The notes: generated by a model from the sequence alone, not told the origin. Counted from the first letter of the stretch, positions 8,147 through 17,136 are shown. The stretch is DNA of 64,000 nucleotides from Bradyrhizobium sp. Tv2a-2 (GCF_000472425.1 NZ_AXAI01000002.1:1265-65264); one strand, 5' to 3'. Numbers and translations: made by a program.

Positions 8147-9106
8147 ATGACATCGCAAGCCATCGACCCCGACTCACGCGCCGCTACATCAGCCGAACAT
8201 GCGTTGCTGCGGCGGATCGACCTGACGACGCTGCGGCTGTTCATTGCGATCTGTGAAGAGCAGAACCTGACGCGCGCCGCCAACCGCGAAGGCATCGCGG
8301 CGTCCGCCGTCAGCAAGCGGATGAACGATTTCGAGCTCGCCTTCGGCGTCACCCTGTTCAAGCGGCTTGCCAAGGGAATGGCGCTGACGCCGGCCGGCGA
8401 AGCGTTGCTGCATCATGCTCGGCTGACCTTGTTGAACGTCGAAAAGATCGCGGCCGAACTAAGCGAATACGCGCAAGGCGTGCGTGGGCACGTGCGAATG
8501 CTCGCCAACCTGTCGGCGATCGTGCAATTCCTCCCGGAAGATCTCTCCGGCTTTTTCGCCGAGCACAAGCTTCTGAAGGTCGACCTCCAGGAGCGGGCTA
8601 GCGGGCAGGTGGTCCGCGGCATCGAGGAAGGCGCGGCGGAGATCGGCATCTGCTCAGGTGAAGCGGACGCGCGCTCGCTTGAGACGTTCCATTATCGCTA
8701 CGACCATCTCGTGGTGGTGATGCGCGCCGATCACCCGCTTGCGATGCGCGAGAGCCTGCCTTTCGTGGATACGCTGGATTTCGACCAGATCGGCCTGCAC
8801 ACCGCGAGCTCGATCTATCTGCGCTCCCAATATGCGGCAACGCAGGCCGACAAGCCGCTGCGGCTGCGCATCAACGTGCCGGGCTTTGACGCGGTCTGCC
8901 GCATGGTTCAGGCGAACATGGGAATCGGCCTGATGCCGGATCGTGCCTTCGAGGTCGTGGGAAAGGGAATGGGGCTGCACGCAGTTCCGCTCGGCGACGA
9001 CTGGGCCGAACGCGAGCTGCGGATCGTCGTGCGCGCGCGTGACCATTTGTCGAGGCCGAGCCATCTTGTCCTCGATCACCTGCTGGCGGCGGAGGGCCGG
9101 ACGTGA
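8147..9106 (+). CDS. LysR family transcriptional regulator
   Basis: The product has 319 residues with an N-terminal winged helix-turn-helix (residues about 25-85; LRLFIAICEEQNLTRAAN, then ASAVSKRMNDFE and the wing at LTPAGEAL) and a C-terminal periplasmic-binding-like effector domain. The second residue pair of the recognition helix follows the usual S-x-V-S-K pattern. It is encoded 270 bases upstream of the TRAP transporter operon on the same strand and is the obvious candidate for its regulator, but no T-N11-A operator was confirmed. The effector is unknown. Confidence 0.9.
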   Translation: MTSQAIDPDSRAATSAEHALLRRIDLTTLRLFIAICEEQNLTRAANREGIAASAVSKRMNDFELAFGVTLFKRLAKGMALTPAGEALLHHARLTLLNVEKIAAELSEYAQGVRGHVRMLANLSAIVQFLPEDLSGFFAEHKLLKVDLQERASGQVVRGIEEGAAEIGICSGEADARSLETFHYRYDHLVVVMRADHPLAMRESLPFVDTLDFDQIGLHTASSIYLRSQYAATQADKPLRLRINVPGFDAVCRMVQANMGIGLMPDRAFEVVGKGMGLHAVPLGDDWAERELRIVVRARDHLSRPSHLVLDHLLAAEGRT

Positions 9107-9376
9107 CATGCGCGTTCCAGCGCGGTGAGCGAGCATTCGAAGGCCGCGAATGGCGCGTTATCGAGGCTCTATTGGACTGACAGGCGATTAGGGGACATTG
9201 CAACTCGAAAGCACAGTGGCTATGCCGCATTTTGCGGTGCAGCAAATCAACGATAAGAGGCCCTGCTAAAGGGGCAATGGTATTTCGGCCGGCTTGTCTG
9301 TATTGGTGCGGTTGGCTTGAAAAACTAGAGGGCGCGGGCGCAACGGCGCGCGTCCTACGAAGTTGCGGGAGGAATG

Positions 9377-10384
9377 ATGCGTAAACTGATCTTGGCCGCT
9401 GTTTCCATTGCGGCCCTCGTCTCGGTCGGACCGGCAAATGCCGCTGACAACCCGATCGTGATCAAATTCAGCCATGTGGTGGCGTCCGACACGCCCAAGG
9501 GCAAGGCGGCCGACAAGTTCAAGGAACTCGCCGAGAAGTACACCGACGGCAAGGTGAAGGTCGAAGTCTATCCGAACTCCACCCTCTACAAGGACAAGGA
9601 AGAGCTGGAAGCGCTGCAGCTCGGCGCGGTGCAGATGCTGGCGCCCTCGAACTCCAAATTCGGCCCGATCGGGATCAGGGAATTCGAGGTATTCGACCTG
9701 CCTTACATCCTTCCCGACCTGAAGTCGCTGCGCAAGGTGACCGACGGCCCGCTCGGGGCCAAGCTGCTCAAGCTGCTCGATTCAAAAGGCATGACCGGTC
9801 TCGCTTATTGGGACAACGGCTTCAAGCAGATGACTGCCAACAAGAAGCTGGTGGCGCCGTCCGACTACAAGGGCCTGAAATTCCGCATCCAGTCCTCGAA
9901 GGTGCTGGAAGCGCAGTTCCGCGCGCTCGGCGCGATTCCGCAAGTGATGGCCTTCTCCGACGTCTACCAGGCGCTGCAGACCGGCGTCGTGGACGGTCAG
10001 GAGAACACCTGGTCCAACATCTACACCCAGAAGATGCATGAGGTGCAGAAATACGCCACCGTCACCAACCACGGCTACATCGGCTACGTCGTGGTCGTGA
10101 ACAAGAAGTTCTGGGACGGCCTGCCCGCCGATATCCGCGACCAGCTCTCCAAGGCGATGAAGGAAGCGACCGATTACGGCAACAGCCAGTCAGCGAAGGA
10201 GAACGACGACGCGCTGGAGGCGATCAAAAAGACCGGCAAGACCGAGATCGTGACGCTGACGCCCGAGCAGGACGAGGCGATGCGCAAGGCGACGATGCCG
10301 GTCTACAAGGACGTCGCCTCCCGCGTCGGTCAGCCCTTGATTGACGAATTCCTGAAGGAGACCGGCCGCGGCCCGATGAACTAA
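9377..10384 (+). CDS. dctP: TRAP transporter solute-binding subunit DctP
   Basis: The product is a periplasmic binding protein of the DctP family, 335 residues, with a Sec signal peptide (RKLILAAVSIAALVSV, cleaved near ANAAD). Family features are an early IKFSHVVASDTPKG strand, the GLKFRIQSSKV segment carrying the substrate-contacting Arg, and the VDGQENTWSNI segment. An ATG at 9374 lies directly against the GGGAGGA site, so the next ATG, at 9377, is preferred. The membrane subunits follow at 10695 and 11267, after a 300-base gap filled with palindromic repeats. The ligand is probably an organic acid, as for most members; it cannot be fixed from sequence. Confidence 0.92.
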   Translation: MRKLILAAVSIAALVSVGPANAADNPIVIKFSHVVASDTPKGKAADKFKELAEKYTDGKVKVEVYPNSTLYKDKEELEALQLGAVQMLAPSNSKFGPIGIREFEVFDLPYILPDLKSLRKVTDGPLGAKLLKLLDSKGMTGLAYWDNGFKQMTANKKLVAPSDYKGLKFRIQSSKVLEAQFRALGAIPQVMAFSDVYQALQTGVVDGQENTWSNIYTQKMHEVQKYATVTNHGYIGYVVVVNKKFWDGLPADIRDQLSKAMKEATDYGNSQSAKENDDALEAIKKTGKTEIVTLTPEQDEAMRKATMPVYKDVASRVGQPLIDEFLKETGRGPMN

Positions 10385-10385
10385 A

Positions 10386-10485
10386 GCATGATCCGGAAAA
10401 GTGTATAGCGGTTTTCCGAAAAGATCATGCTCAATCAAAGACCTAAAGCGCGATGACGATTCAACCAAATCTCATCGCGCTTTAG
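10386..10485. repeat. Palindromic repeat unit R1 (between dctP and dctQ)
   Basis: The unit has two palindromes. The first is gcatgatccggaaaa (10386-10400) against ttttccgaaaagatcatgc (10412-10430). The second has exact 14-base arms, CTAAAGCGCGATGA (10443-10456) and TCATCGCGCTTTAG (10472-10485). The gcatgatccggaaaag element is a repeat I know from Bradyrhizobium genomes. The second hairpin starts 60 bases after the dctP stop and could reduce read-through into dctQM. Confidence 0.75.
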
Positions 10486-10570
10486 GCGGTTGCGTGGTTG
10501 GTTCGCGGCCGGTGGGCGGCCGTTGTCGAATTGCATGATCGGGCGGGCATCGGCCCGCCCAATTGCTACG

Positions 10571-10682
10571 AGCATGATCCGGATCTACAGGGGCCGCTCC
10601 AGCGCAAAGCTGGGACAGGCTTTCCGAAAAGGTCATGCTCAATTGGAAACGATAGAGCGGGATGATGAATCATCCTGCTCTA
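10571..10682. repeat. Palindromic repeat unit R2 (upstream of dctQ)
   Basis: This repeats the design of R1: gagcatgatccgg (10571-10583) against ccgaaaaggtcatgctc (10624-10640), then a near-perfect palindrome tagagcgggatgat / atcatcctgctcta (10653-10682). It ends 12 bases before the dctQ start, which is why the upstream in-frame ATG at 10662 is not used as the start. Confidence 0.75.
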
Positions 10683-10694
10683 GAGGGGATCTGT

Positions 10695-11267
10695 ATGTTG
10701 CTTCGTATTCTCGACCGGTTGGAGGAGATCATCATCGCGAGCCTGATGGGCGCCGCGACGCTTCTGACCTTCGTCACGGTCGCTCATCGCTTCCTGGTCG
10801 ATGTGCCCGTGCTCTATCCATACCTGTTCGGGATCAATCTCGCCTGGTCGCAGGAACTCTGCATTTACATGTTCATCTGGATGGCGAAGTTCGGCGCCGC
10901 CTATGGCGTGCGCACCGGCATCCATGTCGGCGTCGACGTGCTGATCAATCGGCTCAACGACACCTGGCGGAAGTGGGTGATCCTGTTCGGCCTGCTCGGC
11001 GGCGCGCTGTTCACCGCCATCGTCGGCACCATGGGCGCGAAATTCGTCATCGAATTGATGCACACCGACCAGGTATCGCCCGACATGGAGATCCCGAGCT
11101 GGATCGTTTACGCCTGCATCCCGCTCGGCTCGTATTTGATGTGCTTCCGCTTCCTGCAGGTGATGTGGACGTATTACCGCACCGGCGAGCTGCCGCACCA
11201 TGACGCGACCCATGTCGACGACATCGAGGTCAGCCCGAAGGCGCCGATCGCGCTTGGAGAAGCGTGA
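10695..11267 (+). CDS. dctQ: TRAP transporter small permease DctQ
   Basis: The product is a 190-residue inner-membrane protein with four membrane helices (residues about 13-35, 50-70, 90-112, 133-155), the layout of the small TRAP permease. The segments WSQELCIYMFIWMAKFGAA and the following HVGVDVLI are typical of the family. The start at 10695 has GAGGGG upstream. Its stop overlaps the start of dctM by one base (TGATG), so translation is coupled. It works with DctM and the binding protein at 9377 in ion-driven uptake. Confidence 0.9.
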   Translation: MLLRILDRLEEIIIASLMGAATLLTFVTVAHRFLVDVPVLYPYLFGINLAWSQELCIYMFIWMAKFGAAYGVRTGIHVGVDVLINRLNDTWRKWVILFGLLGGALFTAIVGTMGAKFVIELMHTDQVSPDMEIPSWIVYACIPLGSYLMCFRFLQVMWTYYRTGELPHHDATHVDDIEVSPKAPIALGEA

Positions 11268-12550
11268 TGAGTGCTGCCCTGATCTTCGGACTGCTATTTG
11301 CCCTGATGCTGACGGGCATGCCGATCTCGATCTCGCTCGGCCTCACCGTGCTGACCTTCCTGTTCACCATGACGGAAGTGCCGATCGAGAGCGTCGGCCT
11401 GAAATTGTTCTCCGGGTTGGACAATTTCGGCATCATGGCGATCCCGTTCTTCATCCTGGCCGGCACGTTCCTGACCCGCGGCGGCGTGGCGCGACGGATG
11501 ATTACGTTTACGACATCGCTGGTCGGGCACCTGCCAGGCGGGCTCGGGCTTGCCGGCGTCGCGGCGTGCGCGATGTTTGCGGCGATTTCGGGCTCGAGCG
11601 TTGCGACCGTGGTTGCGATCGGCTCGATCATGATGCCGGCGATGGTGGATTACGGCTATCCGCGCCGCTTCGGCGTCGGAGTGATCTCGACTTCGGGCGC
11701 GCTCGGCATTCTGGTGCCGCCCTCGATCATCCTGGTGCTTTACGGCGTCTCCACCAATACCTCGATCGGCGCGCTGTTCATGGCTGGCATTGTGCCGGGC
11801 ATTCTACTCGCGCTGATGCTGGCCGCCGTCACCTGGTTCGTCGCCCACCGCAACGGCTACCCCAAGATGAAGCGGGCCACCATCGGCGAGCAGGTCAAGG
11901 CCTTCGTCGACAGCTTCTGGGGCCTGCTTCTCATCGTCATCGTGCTCGGCGGCATCTATGGCGGCATCTTCACGCCGACGGAAGCTGCCGCGGTGGCGGC
12001 CGTCTATGCCTTCTTCATCACGGTCTTCGTCTACAAGGAGCTCAAGCTCACCGAGGTGCCGAAGGTGCTGTTGCAGGCAGCGAGCATGAGCTCGATGCTG
12101 CTCTACATCATTACCAACGCGGTGCTGTTCTCCTTCCTGATGACGCATGAGCAGATCCCGCAGGCGATGGCGGCCTGGATCATCGACAAGAACCTCTCGG
12201 TCTGGATGTTCCTGCTGGTGGTGAACGTGATTCTGCTCGCGGCCGGCAACGTCATGGACCCGTCGTCGATCCTCCTGATCATGGCGCCGATCCTCTATCC
12301 GCTGGCGACCAAGCTCGGCGTCAATCCCGTGCACCTGGGCGTTCTGATGATCGTCAACACCGAGGTCGGGTTGTGTCACCCGCCGGTCGGGCTCAATCTC
12401 TATATCGCCTCGAGTATCGCCAAGATGGGGATCAGCGAGATCACGGTCGCGGTGCTGCCATGGCTGTGCGCGATGCTGGTGTTTCTGGGACTGATCACCT
12501 ATGTGCCGGAAATCTCGCTATGGCTGCCGCACGTGCTCGGGATGATATAA
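11267..12550 (+). CDS. dctM: TRAP transporter large permease DctM
   Basis: The product has 427 residues and about 12 to 13 membrane helices. Family signatures include GMPISISLGLTVL near the start, FILAGTFLTRGGVARRM, the loop with GSSVATVVAIGSIMMPAM, and the second GILVPPSIILVLYG turn. This is the ion-coupled channel-forming subunit of the transporter. A GTG lies three bases upstream in frame; the ATG at 11267 overlapping the dctQ stop is preferred. No gene follows on the same strand for 128 bases, so the operon probably ends here. Confidence 0.93.
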   Translation: MSAALIFGLLFALMLTGMPISISLGLTVLTFLFTMTEVPIESVGLKLFSGLDNFGIMAIPFFILAGTFLTRGGVARRMITFTTSLVGHLPGGLGLAGVAACAMFAAISGSSVATVVAIGSIMMPAMVDYGYPRRFGVGVISTSGALGILVPPSIILVLYGVSTNTSIGALFMAGIVPGILLALMLAAVTWFVAHRNGYPKMKRATIGEQVKAFVDSFWGLLLIVIVLGGIYGGIFTPTEAAAVAAVYAFFITVFVYKELKLTEVPKVLLQAASMSSMLLYIITNAVLFSFLMTHEQIPQAMAAWIIDKNLSVWMFLLVVNVILLAAGNVMDPSSILLIMAPILYPLATKLGVNPVHLGVLMIVNTEVGLCHPPVGLNLYIASSIAKMGISEITVAVLPWLCAMLVFLGLITYVPEISLWLPHVLGMI

Positions 12551-12678
12551 ATCCTTCACGATCGGTTAATGTCGATTAAATCTAGGTAGGGTTCCGCCGT
12601 CTTTCCAAAGTGTAAGTTGAAAGCCTCCCGTGTTCCGACCATCCTGATGGGTGAGTATGCCTTTCGGAGGAGGTTCGT

Positions 12679-13230
12679 ATGAGAAGGTTTGCAATCGCTG
12701 GCATGGCTGCGCTCGCCATCGCCGCCTCGACTGCGGTCTACGCGCAGCAAGGCTGGTTTCGCGAGCACATGCACCATATGCGGTTGAGCCCCGAGGATCG
12801 CGCCGCGATGCTGGATGCGCGGATTGCTGCGGTGCATGCGGGATTGAAGCTGACGCCGGACCAGGACAAGCTGTGGCCGCCGGTGGAATCGGCGGTGCGG
12901 GATTTTGCCAAGCTCCGGATGGACCGGGCCAATGCGCGGATGAGGGCGCGCGAGGACGCCCAGAACGATCAGGAGACGCCGCCTGACCCGGTGGCGCGGC
13001 TCCGCCAACGGGCCGACGATATGGCAACGACCTCGGCGGCGCTCAAGAAGATCGCCGATGCGGCCGATCCGCTCTACAAGACGCTTGACGACGGCCAGAA
13101 GCGGCGTTTGGCGCTGCTCACCCACCACGGCCGAATGGGCGGCGGCGGAGAGGGCTGGCGCCACCGCTGGATGGAGCGCGACGGCGGCGGTCCGCGCCCC
13201 GACCGCGACGGCGGGCCGGAGCGGCTTTGA
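12679..13230 (+). CDS. Spy/CpxP-like periplasmic LTXXQ-motif protein
   Basis: The product has 183 residues with a Sec signal peptide (MRRFAIAGMAALAIAAS, cleaved after VYA) and a helical, charged mature part. The LTPDQDKLW segment (residues 55-63) matches the LTxxQ motif of Spy/CpxP proteins, which act as periplasmic chaperones or stress sensors. The C-terminus is Gly/Arg/Asp rich and disordered. GGAGG precedes the start. It appears to be a single-gene unit ended by a strong terminator at 13269-13291. Family placement is good; the specific role is unknown. Confidence 0.8.
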   Translation: MRRFAIAGMAALAIAASTAVYAQQGWFREHMHHMRLSPEDRAAMLDARIAAVHAGLKLTPDQDKLWPPVESAVRDFAKLRMDRANARMRAREDAQNDQETPPDPVARLRQRADDMATTSAALKKIADAADPLYKTLDDGQKRRLALLTHHGRMGGGGEGWRHRWMERDGGGPRPDRDGGPERL

Positions 13231-13268
13231 GGCGGCCCCTTCAGCGGATCGCAGCTCGGTCAGGGGAG

Positions 13269-13291
13269 GCCGCCGGATTCCGGCGGCTTTT
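13269..13291 (+). terminator. Rho-independent terminator
   Basis: The stem GCCGCCGG / CCGGCGGC has a three-base loop and is followed by TTTT. It lies 39 bases after the stop of the Spy-like gene. Confidence 0.85.
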
Positions 13292-13405
13292 CCGTACGTT
13301 AAGCGGATAGAAGAAGGCGGGAAAACTTGCTCCGCCTTGCTGGACATCAGGGGGGCGCTTTGCTAAACGACGCCCGCTTGCAAAGGTTTTCCGGTCCCAA
13401 GCGCC

Positions 13406-13481
<76 letters not shown>

Positions 13482-13487
13482 AGCAAA

Positions 13488-13886
13488 TCAATATCTTGGC
13501 AACGGGGCGAGTTGAACATTCTGACAACTCGTCACCTGCTCATTCTGACAAAATCCCCCTTTCCGTTCTCTTGTTGAGCCTCTTTGGCTAACGCCCATGA
13601 TCTCGAAAAGTTGGCTGTCTGCGCGAGCAGATGATGATGGAGCCGAAGGCGCGCTGCCCGTCAACCCATTGGGAGAGCGCGACCGCGTTGCAGCAGAGGT
13701 GAATTTGCACCTGGCTTCAATTTCAAACTGGTCGCCGGGCTCCCCGACATCAGTCAAATAAATCGACAGAACGTCGGCACAATCGATGTCTTCGATATCC
13801 CGTCGGCGACGTGCTGGTTGATATTTTCGCGCGATGTAGTCTGCTAGCGCTTGCTCTGCTTCTCGAGGCGGCTTTCTTCCAATCAT
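13488..13886 (-). pseudogene. Tyrosine-recombinase (phage-type integrase) N-terminal remnant
   Basis: The minus-strand frame begins with REAEQALADYIARKYQP and then DIEDIDCADVLSIYLTDV, which resembles the N-terminal core-binding region of site-specific integrases found next to tRNA genes in Bradyrhizobium. After about 60 residues the similarity ends and the frame runs into repeat sequence and towards the tRNA. No catalytic R-H-R-Y domain is present, so the gene is dead. Its place directly on the 3' side of tRNA-Lys supports the island interpretation. The family call is by recall of motif style and needs a profile search. Confidence 0.55.
13517..13550 (-). repeat. Paired cattctgaca repeats, IS21-end-like
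   Basis: The string cattctgaca occurs at 13517-13526 and again at 13541-13550. On the minus strand this is tgtcagaatg repeated at a 24-base period, the style of the multiple terminal repeats of IS21-family elements. No IS21 transposase gene is in the window, so this would be a stranded terminus. Confidence 0.35.
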
Positions 13887-14167
13887 CTTCCGAAGTCCGA
13901 AGGACTTCAGTTGAGGACTGAACGACGATCAGTCGCAGGGAGCGGAATAGGCCGTCTGCTGGTGCAGCAAGTGGGCGCCTCTAACGCAAACACGAGCTGA
14001 TGCCTATAAATCTACAGAAGAAGAATTCTGCATGATCCCGGCAACCGGAGGAACCGGATGCATGGAACCTATCGCAGCGATCGACGTTCTTGTCCGCGAA
14101 TGAGCAGCGCCGTGCCCCGGCGCAGCGAGCGCCGAGGCGCTGAGCTGTACTGCACGGAGGGACACTC

Positions 14168-15313
14168 ATGAGACTCACTCTTTCAGTCATCAAGGCTGAC
14201 GTTGGTTCCGTTGGCGGGCATACGAAACCGTCCTCACGCATGATAGCAACTGTCGAGGGCGAGGTCGCGAAGGCGATCTGCAATGGTCTGTTGATCGACG
14301 GTTTCATCTGTCACACCGGCGACGACATCGCGATCATCATGACGCACACTCGGGGCGAGGGGAGCTCCGAGGTTCATCAACTCGCCTGGAGGACGTTTCT
14401 GGCGGCCACTTCCGTTGCGAAAGCCTCCGGGCTCTACGGCGCCGGCCAGGATCTTCTCGCGGACGCGCCTTCCGGAAACATTCGCGGTGCCGGTCCAGGC
14501 GTCGCCGAGCTCAGCTTCGAGCACAGCCTCTCGGGACCGAGACCCGCGGAGTCTTTCATGGTGTTCGCCGCCGACAAATGCGGCCCCGGCGCCTACAACC
14601 TGCCGCTCTACCTTGCCTTTGCCGATCCCATGTATTGCGCCGGGCTGATGCTGCCCCAGATGATCAAGGGATTCCGTTTCCATGTCATCGACATGGACAA
14701 CACGGCCGGTGACAGCGTGATCGAACTCGACGCGCCCACGGACAGCTACCATATTGCCGCGCTGCTCCGCGACAACGAGCGCTTCGGCATTGATCGTATC
14801 ATTTCTCAAACATATGGCGAGGTAGCCGTCGCTGTCTCGGCGCAGCGTCTTCACGCGATTGCAGGCAAATATACCGGCAAGGATGATCCGGTCGCGATCG
14901 TCAGGAACCAGGGGATGTTCCCGGCACCAGAAGAAATCATCTCCCCGTTCGCCAAGGCGCACTTCGTGGGCGGCGATGCGCGCGGCTCGCACGTGATGCC
15001 GCTCATGCCCGTGCCGCTTAACACGCCGGTCACAGGTATGTACTGCCTGCCGATCGTTTCCTGCGCCGGCTTTTCGATCGACAGGGAAGGCCGCTTTTCG
15101 GAGTCCTATACCGATTTCTTCGACAACCCAGCCTGGGACGAGGTGCGCAGGTCGGCGCAGCGCAAGGCCATCGAGATGCGCAGCCAAGGCTGGTCTGGCG
15201 CCGCCATGCTGCCTTATTCCGAGCTGGAGTACGGCGGTTTCCGCGACACCGTGTCCGCGCTGATGACGCGTTTTCGACTGCGCGAGGATCGCAAGCCGGA
15301 AGCGGCGGAGTAG
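14168..15313 (+). CDS. Fructose-1,6-bisphosphate aldolase/phosphatase (class V FBPase)
   Basis: The product is a 381-residue bifunctional gluconeogenic enzyme of the archaeal type: it condenses triose phosphates to fructose-1,6-bisphosphate and dephosphorylates it to fructose-6-phosphate. The N-terminal SVIKADVGSVGGH (residues 6-18) carries metal-binding residues of the family, and the ICHTGDDIAIIMTH segment supplies further ligands. Conserved GPGAYNLPLYLAFADP and DPVAIVRNQGMFP segments follow. Length matches the family. GGAGGG precedes the start. The phosphofructokinase gene follows after 24 bases, so the two probably share a transcript. In alphaproteobacteria this enzyme is an accessory, probably transferred, gene. 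Confidence 0.88.
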   Translation: MRLTLSVIKADVGSVGGHTKPSSRMIATVEGEVAKAICNGLLIDGFICHTGDDIAIIMTHTRGEGSSEVHQLAWRTFLAATSVAKASGLYGAGQDLLADAPSGNIRGAGPGVAELSFEHSLSGPRPAESFMVFAADKCGPGAYNLPLYLAFADPMYCAGLMLPQMIKGFRFHVIDMDNTAGDSVIELDAPTDSYHIAALLRDNERFGIDRIISQTYGEVAVAVSAQRLHAIAGKYTGKDDPVAIVRNQGMFPAPEEIISPFAKAHFVGGDARGSHVMPLMPVPLNTPVTGMYCLPIVSCAGFSIDREGRFSESYTDFFDNPAWDEVRRSAQRKAIEMRSQGWSGAAMLPYSELEYGGFRDTVSALMTRFRLREDRKPEAAE

Positions 15314-15337
15314 AGACCGCCTGCCCAGGAGGTGGGT

Positions 15338-16525
15338 ATGCCAAAAAAACGCATCGGCATTCTAACGGGTGGCGGCGATGTTGCGGGCCTCAACGCAGTC
15401 ATCAAGAGCGTGACCTATCGCGGCAGCGAGGACGACATCGAGGTCGTCGGCCTGCGCCGTGGTTGGGAGGCCCTCACGCACCTGAACCTCGAGGACCCAA
15501 ACAGCAGGTCCCGTTACGTCCTCCCGCTGAACCATGAAAACACTCGCACCATCGACCGGCGCGGCGGCACCGTGCTGCACACGAGCCGCATCAATCCGTC
15601 GAAAATACAAAAGCTGCCCGATCATCTCGTCGGCGAGGATGTTCCAGTCTCGTTGGGCACCAAGGGCGGAATCGCGCAAAAGACATGGGATCTCACGGGC
15701 CAGGTGCTGGTGAACCTTTCGGGACTTGGCATCGAACACCTGATCGCCATCGGCGGCGACGACACGCTCAGTTATGCGGCCAAGCTCAATGAACTCGGCG
15801 TCAAAATCACCGCCATCCCAAAGACGATGGACAACGACGTCCGCAACACCGAGTACTGCATCGGCTTCTCGACCGCGATCACCCGCGCCACCGATGCCAT
15901 CCAGCGGCAGCGCACCACCGTCGGCTCGCATGAGCGAATCGGCATTTTCCGCGTCTTCGGCCGCGATGCCGGATTTACGGCACTCTACACCGCGTATGCG
16001 ACCTCGATACGATGCGTCATACCGGAGTTCAAGGTCGATCTCGACAAGCTGATCCGTTTGCTCATCGAGGACAAGCGCGCCAACCCAAGCAACTACGCGC
16101 TGATCGTACTCAGCGAGGGAGCCGAGTGGGAAGGCCACAAGCTGCAGGAATACGGTGAGCCTGACGCCTACGGTCACCGCAAGAAGGTCAACGTGGCGGA
16201 ATCGCTTGCGGAGGAGATCAAGCGGCGCGCCGGCGAGGAGACGATCACCTCCGATCTCACCTACGACTTGCGATCTGGCGATCCGGACTTCATCGACAAG
16301 CTTGTGGCCCTGACGTTCGGTAACATGGCCTACGATGCCATGATGCAAGGCAGGACCGGCCTCATGTCGGCGCTGGTAGACGGCCGCTACGACCTCGTGC
16401 CCATTCCCGACGCCAAGCTCGGCCCTCGCAAATTGGACGTCGCCAGCACCTACAACACGGAGCGCTACCGCCCAACCTATGCAAACAAGCGGGGGCTACC
16501 GATCTTTCTCAATCGCGCGTCATAG
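15338..16525 (+). CDS. 6-phosphofructokinase, probably PPi-dependent
   Basis: The product is a 395-residue member of the phosphofructokinase A family, with a GILTGGGDVAGLNA N-terminus. At the phosphoryl-donor site it has GGDDT (residues 139-143), where ATP enzymes have G in place of the second D, and PKTMDND (161-167), where ATP enzymes have PGT. Aspartate and lysine at these two places are the accepted marks of pyrophosphate-using enzymes, which work in both directions. The ATG at 15338 has AGGAGG upstream; a GTG at 15332 lies inside that site. Encoded with the aldolase/phosphatase, it would let carbon flow either way between fructose-6-phosphate and trioses. Confidence 0.88.
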   Translation: MPKKRIGILTGGGDVAGLNAVIKSVTYRGSEDDIEVVGLRRGWEALTHLNLEDPNSRSRYVLPLNHENTRTIDRRGGTVLHTSRINPSKIQKLPDHLVGEDVPVSLGTKGGIAQKTWDLTGQVLVNLSGLGIEHLIAIGGDDTLSYAAKLNELGVKITAIPKTMDNDVRNTEYCIGFSTAITRATDAIQRQRTTVGSHERIGIFRVFGRDAGFTALYTAYATSIRCVIPEFKVDLDKLIRLLIEDKRANPSNYALIVLSEGAEWEGHKLQEYGEPDAYGHRKKVNVAESLAEEIKRRAGEETITSDLTYDLRSGDPDFIDKLVALTFGNMAYDAMMQGRTGLMSALVDGRYDLVPIPDAKLGPRKLDVASTYNTERYRPTYANKRGLPIFLNRAS

Positions 16526-16529
16526 TCGG

Positions 16530-16555
16530 GTTCGCTGTTGCGGCCCGCAGCGAAC
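16530..16555. terminator. Hairpin between convergent genes
   Basis: GTTCGCTG (16530-16537) and CAGCGAAC (16548-16555) are exact complements placed right after the phosphofructokinase stop and before the convergent gene at 16568. There is no T-run. Confidence 0.4.
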
Positions 16556-16567
16556 GACTGCAAATGC

Positions 16568-16924
16568 TCAACAAGTCACGTGAAAGAGCCCGATCCGTCT
16601 TGCGCTCGACCGGTTGAATATCTGGATCGCCTCGGGTGTCGGCTTTAACAAAACCTCGCACCCTTTTCTTTCGAAATAGCTTTCAGCTTCCGGTGACAGG
16701 TGCACGTTGCCCATCTGACCCGAGCCAATGACGACCTGTTCGCACCCCTTCTCGAAGAGAAACCTTGCCTCGTCTTCCGAAAGCACGTGCGAGGTACCAT
16801 AGAGCTTCTTTGATAACTTCTTTTTCCGCTTCATAACCTCGCCGGAAAGACGAACGATGATGTCATGCTCATAGATGCTTCCGTCGATCGTAATCGTGCC
16901 AAATGTGGTGCCGTCAATCTTCAT
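16568..16924 (-). CDS. Mth938-like (DUF498) domain protein
   Basis: The product has 118 residues with the pattern of the Mth938/NDUFAF3-like fold: an N-terminal KIDGTTFGTITIDGSIYEHDI strand pair split by short loops, then EQVVIGSGQMG, a typical glycine-rich turn, and a C-terminal helix. The start at 16924 has AGGAGG upstream; upstream in-frame extensions do not. The GYD-domain gene lies upstream on the same strand with a 212-base gap. The molecular role of stand-alone members is not known. Confidence 0.75.
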   Translation of the reverse strand: MKIDGTTFGTITIDGSIYEHDIIVRLSGEVMKRKKKLSKKLYGTSHVLSEDEARFLFEKGCEQVVIGSGQMGNVHLSPEAESYFERKGCEVLLKPTPEAIQIFNRSSARRIGLFHVTC

Positions 16925-17136
16925 CGTGACCTCCTCTTGGTCAAACTCCCGCTCCAAGACGCAGCAGTGGAGGTGCCGTGACGCCAGCATCATCCTTGCT
17001 CAAGCGCGGTCCCGGCTGCCGATCCGGATCTTGGTCCTATGCTTGGTCACGGATACGGCGCGGACACTGCTCCGCGTCAGGCAGGACCAACCAGACCGTC
17101 GCAGAGCGGCTCAAGGCGATTGGAGCGCCTGGGCGC

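Noticed and set aside
11200..12150. Plus-strand frame of 316 codons inside dctM
   Set aside because: It is out of frame with the clear DctM product, and its sequence is Arg/His-rich and unstructured.
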